Source: Stichopus chloronotus
Lineage: Eukaryota; Echinodermata; Holothuroidea; Aspidochirotida; Stichopodidae
Direction: 5' to 3'
Length of the DNA stretch: 64,000 nucleotides
Assembly: GCA_021234535.1 (NCBI GenBank)
Contig: CM037829.1
Coordinates: forward strand, 29,670,962 to 29,734,961
The notes beneath the pieces were generated by a model that saw only the letters and a list, made by a program, of their open reading frames with translations, had not been told where the DNA came from and ran no database searches. The position numbers and the translations under genes were made by a program. This document shows positions 47,250 to 59,178 of the stretch, piece after piece (the first letter of the stretch is position 1; each line of letters begins with the position of its first letter).

Positions 47250-48005
47250 TTCTCCATTTTTAAGTGTACATCTGAGGTTGTTTATGGACGGATACGTCTT
47301 TCAATGAACGAAAATAACGGCAACAAATTTGAAAAGCAATGGGATTGGCATAAAACAGTAAGAAACAGAAACTATACTTGAAAATTAACGGTTCTTACTT
47401 AAAATCGCCTACGTAATGAATATGCAACAGTACAGGTCTGACTGCTATATTAAAAACACACTAGTCAAGTCCTTGCTCTTTAATCAGAACGGAAATTGTA
47501 GTATTTGGTTAAAACGAAACAGTGTATTTACAAATAACCTTTAAAGTGACCACATCACTGCGGCATCAGTGATCAGTTGCAGCTAATCCTCACAAAATAC
47601 ACATAATGTGCTAAAATCTTGTCTTGTCTCTTTCATGCATGACAGAACATGACGTGATATCCTGATATACCATAATGGTTAGGGTGTGTTCCTCTCGAGA
47701 AGGCATAAGCATGTATGATATCATGTTAGGGTTGTCTGTCAGTTCATTTGACAAACTTTTTACTTCCTTTCTTTTTACTTCCGATCGGCTTGTTCAAAGA
47801 AGCACGTGGTTGATTTGAATAAAAACTGTCAACCACTGCATATCGATATTTACACTTTTGGTAGTTATGTTATAAGAATTTGAAATCATATGGCAGAATT
47901 AACCACTGGAAACCCAAATAGTTTGAATAGTGCAATTGAAAGATTTACTGAACTTACGGACATGAAATTTCGATGTTTGTACTTTTGCCTACCCACGCAA
48001 TCACA
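47250..48005 (+). repeat. dispersed repeat B interrupted by segment A
   Basis: 47250-47580 and 47790-48005 match the reverse complement of 30390-29808; between them 47585-47740 matches the reverse complement of 28636-28476. Relative to the 28-30 kb locus, A lies inside B instead of about 1.2 kb beyond it. The frame open at 30072-30383 carries stops here, so this copy is non-coding. Confidence 0.82.
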
Positions 48006-50690
48006 TATTCGTGGTTCGGATTATGCAGGTTGCCACATGCAATGAAGGCAGATATTGTCAGTCTGATCGAGAGACCAAGAGAGAAAATGTTTTGGAAACT
48101 TGCATTCTATATTTTCTCCCCTGTACTCAGAGACTTCCGAGCTGAAATGTTCTCTTTAAAATGAAACCTTTCAGAAGTGATTCAAAAACGAAGTGACTGA
48201 CTGATGTGAGATGAAGTTGCGTGTTCGGTCTTTTGCAGCCACAGGGCTGCTCTAAGCACTATAGCATTGTAAATCGGATGCGAACATTGTCTGTATACCG
48301 TCCTTGCCACCGCCAATCAGGCCTCAGTGAAATGATATTGAACATACCGCAGCGGTTGATGGGATAGGATAAAGGCTGCCGTGTAGGGGGGAAATGGAAA
48401 TATTGTCATACACTAGAATGTATCCATATAGTCGGCAGGTGCACTGAGCAATATGCAGCTCTCTTCTCATAACTTGATGTTGATTCTTCCTGACTGAGGA
48501 GCGTTGCTTTTCTGCAAGTGGGAAGTAAAACCACTAAACCGAACTGATAATTCCTGTGGTATTAAGTTTCTCTATACCTGTTTAAGTATCCCTCGACGGT
48601 GTCCCGAGAATAACCATGATTAAAGAGATGATATAGTCTACTTAAAGAAAGGTAATCACAGTTTGAGCTGGGAGCCTGTGAATTACTCTTCTTTCCATCT
48701 TGCCATTAGCTTATGTGTCAACGTTGAAACGTTTACTCTTTCAAGCTAATGATCGTCCTATTTAAGAAGACGTTTAGAAAATAACTGTATATGATCGCCC
48801 AGCTTTTGTTTTCGCAAAACTGGTACTTATAAGTAATCTTGTATAAATCCTAGTGGAAAGTTTTAGTTTGTCATTTTTCATCATTCAGAAGATTATCAGA
48901 AACTCTTGTCTCAAGAAATGAATTTAAAAAAAAAACAATGTTCGGCTGTATGTTACTATTGTTAGGCTATATTTGTTAACACTCTTAGGCTATATGTTAC
49001 ACTGTTATTTTACATGATTGAATCTAGCAGTGTACACTATTTGTAAACGAAACAGAACCAACTCCGGTAGAAATAATAAATTTTGCATTATATATACTGT
49101 CACACTTTGTATTTTCGCAATTGTCACAAGTTAAGGAAAAAGAGAAATGTGATTTATAATCTGTATCATACAAATGATTGAATAGCTGCAAAAGAGTCTG
49201 TAAATAACGGAGGCACAGTTCTGTATGCATCCGTGCGTATATGTATAAAAGTTTGACTCTTTTGGCTGAATTTATTGGCTTTCCGTGAATTGTTGATTTA
49301 TAAACCTATATGTAGTTAGTGATGCAAGTAATCTAGGGAATTAGCCACGTATGTGAATATCGTCGCTATATTCCAGCAAAGTTAACATTGCCCCATTCGG
49401 TTAGCTGTGGATGGTTCATTCTTGTTTGGAAATCTAGCGATTTAATTGAAAACGTCAACCATGAGTTATGTTTCTTTACATATCACACAGTAAAGTTACG
49501 GCGGGTCTGAACATCTACAGTGGAAACATAATATAGGTCTAATAAATTTAGTGTTGGCGCACTGTAACAATCTCTAAAACCAACAAAGTGACCTAACGTT
49601 AATTGTTTATGGCCTCACTAATATTGTTTACACAATGAATCTACTCCTTTGACAAGCACAAATATAATAGTATGTGAACGTTTGTAAATCAATGCCGAGC
49701 TAGTTAAACAGCTGCTTTTGTTAACATTCTCGGTTAATTCAATTCATTTAATTTTGTAATGTCAAAAAGTAAAAATATGGAAAGAAGAGAATAAAAGAAA
49801 TCAATACGCGTTTGCGATATTTGTGATGAGTCTCATTCCTGACTGGCTGTGACTGAAATCAAGGTACAGGAGAGACCAGGTGGACACTATAGACACTCTG
49901 GAGTTTGTTTACGTTGGGTGAGGTTGCAGGGGAGGGGGTGTTGTGTAGGCAATGGAGATGCTTTTTTAGATCGACCAATAATTCTAACTATATATAGTAC
50001 TTTCTCATATTTTACTCAAAGTGACTGTCATTCACGTGGATTTTTGGAGGATACTATATCCCCTAGCTGTAACTGACGTCGTTTTCTTGAAGGATGCTGT
50101 ATCCCCTAGCTCACTACATCCCCTAGCGGGAGAGTTTGACAAAGGAGGAGGACTCACGTAATCACCCCCTCTAGACGCAATGTCGTGTATAATATGCTTC
50201 ATATTCACAATACAAGGTGATAAGATCCTAGATGGTGGATAAACCCCCCCCCCCACCCCTCTTCCGTCAAATTTGCCTGACACTGCATTCTACATCCCCC
50301 TCCTCAATTCAATTGTCTGTTTTGGGATTAACTAAATACTGAACGACTGACGTCTGCATATATTTTAAAAAATACAATGCCGTGGTCATTCCCATATCAG
50401 AATCCAAGCATGTTCTTCTTGTTGTAAGAGCAGACCGATGTATCAACTCTTTTGAGTCGAGGAGCATTATCCTCTAATTGTTGATTCATGTTTAATACGA
50501 ATATGACATATGGGGTGGGCCTCGCTGACAAACATCTGAACCAACCGATTCCATTAAAAGTCAAACATTGTAAAAAGCATCACGTAGTCTCCATTTTCGT
50601 TATTGGGGGAAAGGAAAACAACCTTGGGCCAACCATTCAGCTCTTTGGTGATCTCGTTTCTTTTTTGTGACCTTTCTGAGATTATCAAGA
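48006..50690. other. no gene seen
   Basis: Mostly featureless. At about 50048-50140 'atcccctagc' occurs three times within related context ('ggatactatatcccctagct', 'ggatgctgtatcccctagct', 'actacatcccctagcgg'). Confidence 0.4.
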
Positions 50691-50750
50691 AAGTGGTGGT
50701 GTATTTTTCAAAGTGGCGATGATTTTTTTAAGTGGTGATGTATTTTTTTC
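50691..50750. repeat. imperfect 20-bp tandem repeat, 3 copies
   Basis: 'aagtggtggtgtatttttc', 'aagtggcgatgattttttt' and 'aagtggtgatgtatttttt' in succession. Confidence 0.8.
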
Positions 50751-51153
50751 TTTCCTGTCACTGCGACGAGGTAACTTAGTTTTCTTTTCGTGTACTTCTG
50801 TTGCTATACACTCGCACCCAAGATATGTCAATTGCATTTTTATCATTAGTTTGGGTACAAAAGGTTCAACATTCATTCATCCATGCATGCATCCGGCATG
50901 CATGTGTTTCTCATTTCGTGCTGGACCAAGTAATCAACTGCGTTAATAATAATCCGTAAGAGTCAATTTCATTTCAAAGTTAAACTTTTTCTTATTACTG
51001 GGGGGGGGGGGGAGTGAGTTGCTTATGATGGTTTCTTAATCTCAGAAATACCTGTTTTGGTATTGTGTGAACTGTTTGAAATACGTTATGGCGTTAAGTT
51101 TTGATTTGAATGAGGGCCGGCTACGGTCACTGACGGTGTTATACGAGTGAGGC
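50751..51153. other. nothing recognised
   Basis: Includes 'catgcatgcatccggcatgcatg', locally palindromic, near 50882-50904, and a 13-base G-run at 51000-51012. Confidence 0.4.
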
Positions 51154-51431
51154 TCAGTTAGGGCGACAAAGGTACCGAGACTGGTGCTGAAGACATGTGA
51201 TCGTTTCATGCACACTTGAAATAACCTGATGTCTGTACATGGCTGGCTTCAAGTGTCCAGCGTGGTGCCTTTTTCCAGCGCTAGAATTTCTCCGAAGGGC
51301 TAATTGCCTAAAATGGTTCTTACCGTTGTTTACAGACGGCTGGCGTTTTGACACGCCAAACAATGTCCCTGAAACGTAACCCTCATTCCACCGTGTGTGC
51401 CGGCCGTACATGTGTAGCCTGTATGTCAAAC
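51154..51431 (-). CDS. candidate exon or open frame, GC-raised
   Basis: The minus strand is open for about 92 codons. Its first part, 51324-51431, is bounded by acceptor 'ctattcaaatataacag' and donor 'gtaagaac' and makes a 108-nt phase 1-1 exon of 35 full codons ('RLHMYGRHTRWNEGYVSGTL' then 'FGVSKRQPSVNN'). GC is about 50%, clearly above its flanks, as expected for coding sequence. The family is not recognised. If real, the rest of the frame to 51154 is intron. No partner exon could be assigned. Confidence 0.3.
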
Positions 51432-52261
51432 CTGTTATATTTGAATAGACAAGAACCTGGGATTTGAGCCTACCAGGCTGGGGTTAAACTGGAGTTGCCA
51501 AAATTGACACATACTGCTGGATGTGAAACCAAAAGATATGTAAACTCATTTATTGAGACTCTTAATTCAAGGTTGGGTATGCCTGAATAATTAACAATAA
51601 AGGGAGGGAAACTGGTAGCGATACCTGTAAGAGGCTGTTTATACTCCGGCCAGAAGTCACTGCAGCAACGAACACAGTTTACGTAAGCTGAGGTGAAAAG
51701 CCCCTGAAAGCATTTTGCCTGTAGTTATCCGCATGTACAGCTGCTGCAAGAAGAGATATGCAAGGATTCAAGTCCTGCACGGGAGGCTACCGAAAAACAA
51801 TTGACATTCTTTGCTCTGGTTCTCGATACCCATATCACAGTGTGCAGAGTGCAACACTGCAGCAGCGTTATAATATACGTTAAAGAACTTACTACCTCAT
51901 TGCCTCAGGATTCGAGACGGGGAACACCTGTTTTGACATTTATGGAGATATAACTCAACTTTTTGTCAACCGTCTCTTTGGCATTTTTATTTGTTCATGT
52001 GGTGTGTGTGTGTAAAATCAGCTGCTAAATCCTAACATCATCACCATGGAGCAATTGGTAGCAGATAATAGATACTACGAAACTTGGTAAGGACATTTTT
52101 TCTCCTAAACAAAGTTGGGGAAAGTTGCGATCTTTAAGAGACAAGCTTGTGTATTAACATTCACACAAGTTTAATTATGTATTTAGCTTGCCGCCTGTTG
52201 CAAGATTTCAAAAGTATCTTTCAGTACTGTCACTTAAGGTGAATAGATCGTTGCAAATGCA
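51432..52261. other. no gene seen
   Basis: A T-arm-like 'ggattcaagtcc' at about 51764 has no tRNA-like partner arms. Nothing else recognised. Confidence 0.4.
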
Positions 52262-52592
52262 TCAATATGATAAGCAAATCAGATTTAATCACTGTTAGCC
52301 ATTCAGTCTCACCAATAAACATACGCAAATGCTTCAGCCCCCCCCCCCCCCAAAATTTTGTGCATAAGATGAGTTACAGATGTATATATTTTAATTTTTA
52401 AAGTTTTGGGTAAACAATTATTCTTGAGCAACAAATACCTTAATTTCTCGCTGTGAAAAACTTCTTTCTTGAAAAGAAAACCACCGTCCTTCTTTTCCTT
52501 TCATAATTTATCATTTCGCGTCCATAGATATTGGTTTTAGAGTGTGATTTTTATTTCTGTAAAACAAACACCATATTTCCCTTGTAGGGCTA
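52262..52592 (+). repeat. direct duplication, copy 1 (partner at 53000)
   Basis: Shares with 53000-53337 the ordered words 'ccattcagt', 'caataaacat', 'aagttt(t)gggt(a/g)aacaa', 'ttcttgaaaagaa', 'ttggtttcaaa/ttttaga' and 'ctgtaaaacaaac(a/g)cc(a/c)tatttccctt'. Offset about 745 bp. Contains a 14-base C-run (52338-52351) that copy 2 lacks. Confidence 0.8.
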
Positions 52593-52674
52593 GTGCGGTA
52601 TATTCAAGTTTGCACTGTACCCTATAAGAACAGTTGCGTAAACCTTTTCCCAGATTGGTTACGTATTCCTAGTA

Positions 52675-52800
52675 GGCTACTAAACCGTTGGGTAAGAAAA
52701 ATACCCAAGGTGGTGAAAAATTACCCTACATGGGTTAACGTTACACAACAATGGGTATTTTGTTCCAACCTGGGTATTTTTTGTAACCCAACACTACAGT
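52675..52800. repeat. cluster of TGGGTA / TACCCA dyads
   Basis: 'ttgggtaagaaaaatacccaa' is a 7-bp inverted repeat, followed by 'ttaccctacatgggttaac', 'aatgggtattttgtt', 'cctgggtattttttgtaaccca'. Multiple inverted and direct TGGGTA words fall in about 110 bp between the two copies of the 745-bp-spaced duplication. Confidence 0.6.
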
Positions 52801-52999
52801 TTAGAAGGAGGCATAGGGCACGTATACCCTGCCTTTTTTTAGTAGAGTATGTTTAGAAACCACGTGATGATATAATAAAACTGAGCACCGCCTGAGAGTT
52901 ATGCGCCCTAACATCAAGGACGTTCAAATATGCTACATGTGGCTATTTTGAACATCGGTGGTTTCATGACTTAAAGGGAAATATGGCGTTTAGAATACA

Positions 53000-53337
53000 C
53001 CAACAAATCATATAAAAGAAAATAATTTTAACAATTGTTAAACCATTCAGTGTCATCAATAAACATCTACCAAAGCCTCATCTCCTCAACACATTATGCA
53101 TGTGATGAGTAACGGAAGATGCATCATTTGAATTTTGAAAAGTTTGGGTGAACAAATTAGTGTTGAGTAAGAAATAACTGAATGTCTATCTGTGAGAAGC
53201 TAATTTCTTGAAAAGAAGGCTACTGTACTTCCTTATTTTGAATAAGCTATCATTCTACGTCCACAAACATTGGTTTCAAAAATATGGAAGTTTTCTGTAA
53301 AACAAACGCCCTATTTCCCTTTAATTTTAGTGTTCAT
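53000..53337 (+). repeat. direct duplication, copy 2
   Basis: See the copy at 52262-52592. Both copies end within a few bases of 'ctatttccctt', which suggests a defined element or duplication edge. Confidence 0.8.
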
Positions 53338-56300
53338 ATAAACTAAAGAGGGCGCTAGAAAGTGAAATGTCTTCTTTAAAGGGGTGGAATTCTGTCATGC
53401 GTGGAGGACCGATGAGATTATTGTAAAAGTCAGTAAACTGATTAATTTACCTGAATTGATAAATTTACCTTTCAAAGGTTGTTAGAACAAACACCATACC
53501 GCTGTCTAGATTAGAGGTGATATTATCTTCACCAACTACGTTACCGGCACCATAATAATGATGCACATTTGCAGGCCTTTTATATTACTGTGATGAGCAA
53601 CATATCTTCTTATTGTAGGTCCATAACAGTGAAACAAGCTGCGCATTGGGTAGTTTAAGCATGACGACATATCTGCAACTATTGTGATTGTAATTAAATT
53701 GTCTTCGTAGGAGTCCACTCTTTTTAATAGCACCGAATTCTTCACTTGGATTGTTTGATAGCTGATGTATTCATTGTGTCCACGGTATGCAAGTTGCATA
53801 ATGCCACTGACAGATGCCACATGCGCATTTATTTCTTCCGGGCTTGATTGTGCACTATGCCATCCTATTGTGATAATCAGAGCGTGTTTATTATTTGCTC
53901 CAGTTCATGATAAATAATTTGATAATTTTCCGGCGGTATCCTTCAGAGATGGGTCACGTGATGACCCTTTCTTGTTAGGATATTGTACGACCACTAATTT
54001 TAATTTAAACACCGTAGGTTGCAATTCACATGTCACAATAATTTCATATAAAAGTAATTAGCATAGGCTGGTTTTACCATTAAAGAACAAACCCGTCGCA
54101 AGTTTCCATGTTCAGATGTTCGACGGTCTTTATAGAAATCAGACTAGGAAGGAGTCAGTGGTAACGGCTTCCATGATCTGACTGCGTCTTCGCATAACAG
54201 CAACAAGAACCTTTAGAATGTACAAGGAAGCTCCCACGTACAAAGCAACTGATGGTTTCCATTATCTGCTAATACTGTAAATCTGTGCTCAAATCAATCA
54301 ACCGTGCTCTCCAAAGAAAGAAAAATCAATAGATTTGTCTCCGCACCTGTGGGCAGGCAGTTTGAAATGGTAACACTCAATGGCGAACTTCTTGGCACAG
54401 AAAACCAACAAATTTGTACACAAGAGTATTTCATACAGTGCTTCTCGGTTATTAGGCCTAACCAATAAATTTATTGTCAGTTTCACACCTGTTGGTAGTT
54501 GCTGTCATAAATCAAGTATATTCTCAAAGAAGTCACGCGAAGAGGGAAACAAAACATAAAAGTGATATTGTTTGTTAATCTGCAAAAGAACAAACCGCAT
54601 TGATTGAGACCGAGTGAATTCATGATGCTTCACAGTATTTATCTTGGATTGTGTGAATCAAAAATCTGCCAGGACTTCTGCCAAGTTTCACAGCGCTAGT
54701 TGGATCAGGTGTTTTCATTAACTCCCTGCAGGCCTACAGGCACCAGAAAGTGATGCCTGGCCTCATTTACAGGCATGTTACTAATTGGACTTTCTGGTTC
54801 ACTTACATGGTGGGCTATGATCAACGTGTAAGCAGATCTTGGTACCGTAAACCTCACTCAATGGAACTGAGATTAACCTGGATATTGAGAGGTGGCCCAC
54901 GCTTTGCAGATACTGTGCTTTAGAGAGTCACAACTGATTTTAGTGCTAGACCTGATCCAATCGTGAGTACATTATGTGTCTGACGTTTGTTGCGGCCAAC
55001 CCTGCGTTATGACCCGTGACTCAATCTGAATGTAAACTTAATGCTTACGTAGCTGCACTGTAATTACTAAACTTCTCCAACTTAAATGAAAGGAAATAGT
55101 AATTAAAATGATGTGCCTGCTGCAGCTCTGAAATCTCTCAACTAAGCTGTTGCATGGTACGTGAAGAAAGCAACTGCTCGTACCCTTACGTCACTCTCAG
55201 TGACAATATTGCGCAGTGACTCGTGTGTCACTGGCCTAAAGTCACGGTGAAGTTTCCCATGTGATTTTTATATATTTTGCAGAAACATGTAGGTTTCGCA
55301 TGTTCACTTTCAAAGTTGAATGTATGCTGACTAGATATGCAGACAAACATAACCTTTCTTTCAGCTGTACAACGAAAGCGTCATCAGCCGTTCAACAGTT
55401 CTTGACTCCGATTAACAAGGTGTTGCAATATACGTGGTTTGATTTCATTGGGTGCTCGTCCCCTAAACATGTACAGATCAAGTGCATTTTTCTTCGATTG
55501 TGTAAAAATAACTGGCAGAGTTGTGTAGTTTTAAACTAACTCTAAGTGTAACTGTCATATATGTATGCTTGCATGGTTCGTGGTTTGCTTTGATCCTGTT
55601 TCAGTCATCGGATGTCATTTATGCATCTTATCCTGAACTGATCCTACACTCAAGTTTGCATGGATGGCTAAGTGGCTAATTACAAATGAAGTTTCTGCCA
55701 ACTGATCAAGGCTTAAAAAAGTATTACGAATGCAGTAAGCTGGTGCATGAGTGGTGCAAAACTGGTGCAAAACCATCAGTGAATAGTTGTAACATTTTGA
55801 CATCGATCGATTACAAAATTTACAAGGATTTGATAACTCAGACACGACAAACACAATGCTATTGTGTGGATCATGTGAACTTGTTGGTTGTATGCACATC
55901 TAATAGTTTAAGTGTAAGTAAACAATTACAGGTATAATGGTTTTAATTGATTGTACTGTAGGTCTGTGATGTTTGTCTAACTGCATGTAAATGAGACGGA
56001 TCCCGTTGTGAATCTGTCTGCATACTTGGTAAACGAATCAGCTCCCGCGGTGTAACGTCCATCGAGTCTCACGTGATGTATACTATCAAACCCAAAATCT
56101 GTCATTTTGAGTGACATATCATGCAATTCAAACATTAATTTAAGTTGAAAATCGTGTGTAAATAATGCTAGGTATGCAGCTTTTGTGATCCTTTTTTTCA
56201 TTCATACTATTTTATATTGCCATATTACATTCCTCTGCAATGACAGCATAGGCCGGTGTAATAACATGTCACCGATACAGAATTGGCCTGACATCAATAT

Positions 56301-56639
56301 GCACAAACACTGGGCAATTGCACCGACATGCAATGGACAAATGTGAGCACTGTGCAATTGCACATGGGCAACTTGATTTTCACATTCGCCATTGGGGTTA
56401 GAGGGTATCATCCCCCACTCTCCCCCCCTAAAAAAAAAACAGTTCTAGATATAGGTGCCCCTTTGAATAAAAAGTGCCCTTGTTATGCGCAATAAAATTT
56501 CTTTAGAGTGCCCTCTTAAAATTTTACTCCCTCGTCCATTGGCTTACGGGGCTCAATATTTCGGAGAGAGATAATTTTTGACCGAATGAGAATTTTGACC
56601 AAGTTGCCCGAATTTGAGGTTCCACTTTTATTCTGGCTT
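53338..56639. other. no gene established
   Basis: Several open frames of 60-95 codons (53536-53820 minus, 54298-54486 minus, 55261-55539 plus, 55686-55937 plus, 55977-56201 minus) show no known domain. The frame at 55261 begins at an acceptor-like 'tatatattttgcag' (ends 55282) but has no donor and was not called. No repeats recognised. Confidence 0.35.
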
Positions 56640-56850
56640 TAGTGGCGTTACAAGGGTAATTGCTCTCAGAGGTCAAGTGACAGTGTGATACGGAAATACA
56701 GTATGCTTCTAACTACCGCGGAGCGCTTTAGACTGGACGCGGCATGAGAATTATGGAAAAAAAACCTAGCGGAGCGCCACCATCGGAAAATTTTTGGATA
56801 TAATATCTCCTAGGTCGCGACCGGTCCTTCTAAGGACCCGCAAGGGTAGT
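56640..56850. mobile_element. hAT-family MITE remnant
   Basis: 'gtgtgatacggaaatacagtatgc' (also at 27670), 'gcggagcgccaccatcgg', 'aaaatttttggatataat' and 'ctcctaggtcgcgaccgg' align with the interior of the element at 14899-15458 and with 27.7-27.9 kb. Termini not preserved. Confidence 0.6.
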
Positions 56851-57228
56851 TATATGCCACAATAAGGACACAATTTGTTTTTCCTGGCTATCTAACTTAC
56901 CCGAATGCATCCACGTTTTATTGCGACCCCCACCCCGCCATTTACACCGAATCAGTCCAAACTATAAGAGGGTCCTGAGAGAGTACCCATGTTGTAAACT
57001 GATTCATTGTTACAAGCAACAGCAGATGTAACACTATTATTTGTTGTTTGTTGCATTCTCGTCCAACCTGAACGTCTTCCATCTGTTCGTTTACAATGTA
57101 TTTTAATTTGTTCATCATTTCACCTACAAAGCATTTTATTACTTCTTTTTGCCGTTATCAAATAATGAAAAAGCACAGCATAATAATTTACTCCATTGAT
57201 ATGTCTTAGCTAGACATAATTCCATCAA
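56851..57228. other. nothing recognised
   Basis: No supported feature. Confidence 0.4.
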
Positions 57229-57320
57229 TAATAATAATAATGATGATGATAATGATGATAATAATGATAATGATGATAATAATGATGGTGACGATGACAA
57301 CGACGACGACAACAATAATA
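57229..57320. repeat. (AAT/GAT)n trinucleotide microsatellite
   Basis: Mixed AATAATGATGATAATGATG units, then 'gacgatgacaacgacgacgac'. The Leu/Ser-rich minus-strand frame across it is an artefact. Confidence 0.92.
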
Positions 57321-59094
57321 GCAATAGTAATAACCGTATAGATTCCCTACGACCAACACCTCCACTTCCAAACGTAACACCCTCACTATCACGAACTTCC
57401 TGTCCCCCCCCCCCCCCCCACCACCACAACAAACAAAAGAAGTTCTCAAACTGGCACGTTGTTAATAATGAGTTCAACATCAATTCCGTTGTATGTACGT
57501 AGGTTCCTATGTACCTATGCACGTATGTAGATAAAGCCAAATTATTTTCTTGTACGCCAATATTTCCGTGCCTTCTCACACACCTCTCCTTTTTTCAACA
57601 TTCCTGAATCCTACCGTGTAAAGTATACTCTATGTTGTGCTGAATCCATGGCTGAAACCATGAATATGTTTCAACCATATCACCTGTTAAGTTTGATCAA
57701 GTGACATCAACTGACATTCCAACACCTAGGAGCGAATCCCACTGGTTGCTATGTTGCAACCCCATACGGAGAAATATTCTCTTTCACACTCTTGGCCATA
57801 TTTATCTTCGTGAACCATTACCCTTTCTTTGGTGAGTTCAAACAAAATGCAGCCCTCGGTGGCAAAAAAGTAATAAAATAAACATTAATGAACTATCACA
57901 AATAAAGGCATTAAATCGAGTCATCGTCTTCTCTACATTAAGTATAAAATATGCAAGAGAGGTTCAGTCCAGTGGGTAGAGCCAACACTAACCCTCCCCC
58001 CCCCCCCCCGATCCCTCTGCCCCAAATTATCAACTTTGTCAGCTTTCTCCCTTAATTCCGAAATGGGGCGTCAATGATGTTACTTTATGTAGGATAGGGT
58101 ATCAGTAATGTTATGTTACACAATAACAAAATACGTTACATCATGTGAAACATTATGTTATATTTATTGTTTTGTATGTTTTTTTTTCATTCGAAATATT
58201 GTACATATAGTTTCCTAGAGATAAACTCTAAAGGCCCACGCATCAGTAACAGCTCTTCAAACGTTCTGTAGCCAATAAGCCAACATTGAAATCAACAGGT
58301 GTATCTTTTGACTACACAGTGTAGCTACATAAGCTGTATTCAAGCAAACCAACAATGATATGAGCTGTTAAACTTTGTGCATTATTCCCGCAGAGTTCAA
58401 GCGAAAGTTTCAGGGAAAATGGAGTATGCTTCAATTTTGACATTTTGACTACCTCTCTTACTCGACATGACAGCGTTTCTGTAATTGTTCGTACACATAC
58501 CGATTTATTCTAAAAAGTGACAGCAGGAACACCCCCCCCCCCTCCCTCCTTTGCCACCAACTGTCATTCGTTAGCGTTTATAACAGATCCTTAGTATTGT
58601 ATTTTGACCTTACCAAGGGGTTGCTTCATGTCAAGGAGGTCTTCTTGTATCGTTACTAGGCTTGATTTATGAACGATGACTTTCTAAGGCCTTTAGGGAT
58701 TGGTACTAGTTACCGGAATAGCATGATAGTTCTATTTATTCCTCATCAACATACTTGCACGTGTCGGGAGCAACTGCCGCCTTTCTACTATATGTTTTAC
58801 ATATAAATCATCCAGTCTTTTCTTCCTAAATTATTTGCGAGGACCATGCCAAGGGATCATAACATCTAATGATGTAATAAATAAACAACTTAAACACTGG
58901 TTAGAAAATCATACAGTGTATTCAACGACTTATTTGTTTCAGCTATATACATGGGATCTTTGCAGACGATAAGCTTGTGGTAATATGTTAAGGACATGAG
59001 GGACTTTTGTCTTTCTTTGGCCCATTCCTATAATATGTGCCATTTTCGAAAGTACTAACTCGAACCCTCCCCGCCTTGATCCTGATCATTCGAT
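57321..59094. other. no gene seen; C-runs
   Basis: C-runs at 57404-57419, 57996-58009 and 58532-58542. A short degenerate 'tatgtacgtagg' cluster lies near 57490-57530. No coding signal is supported. Confidence 0.4.
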
Positions 59095-59178
59095 ATGGCA
59101 ACTGCCGAAGGAATGATGGCAACTGCCGAAGGAATGATGGCAACTGCCGAAGGAATGATGGCAACTGCCGAAGGAATG
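59095..59178 (+). repeat. 21-bp tandem repeat, 4 exact copies
   Basis: ATGGCAACTGCCGAAGGAATG at 59095, 59116, 59137 and 59158. Being a multiple of 3, it translates as a 7-residue repeat (one + frame reads N-C-R-R-N-D-G) within a 62-codon open frame at 59037-59225. No protein family is recognised and no splice context supports coding. Confidence 0.97.

Noticed and set aside
51750..51785. T-arm-like 'ggattcaagtcc', possible tRNA or SINE B-box.
   Set aside because: No acceptor, D or anticodon arms and no A-box at the expected distance.
53536..53820. Minus-strand frame sharing 'RGHNEY' with the frame at 30072-30383, plus 'IDFSFFG' at 54298, suggesting a scattered TNF-like gene.
   Set aside because: The shared six residues sit in unalignable context. 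Short matches of this size are expected by chance among all frames of 64 kb. The 30-kb frame belongs to a dispersed repeat. No jelly-roll domain can be assembled.
57139..57579. 146-codon minus-strand frame, rich in Leu/Ser and Gly.
   Set aside because: It is the translation of a trinucleotide microsatellite and a C-run.
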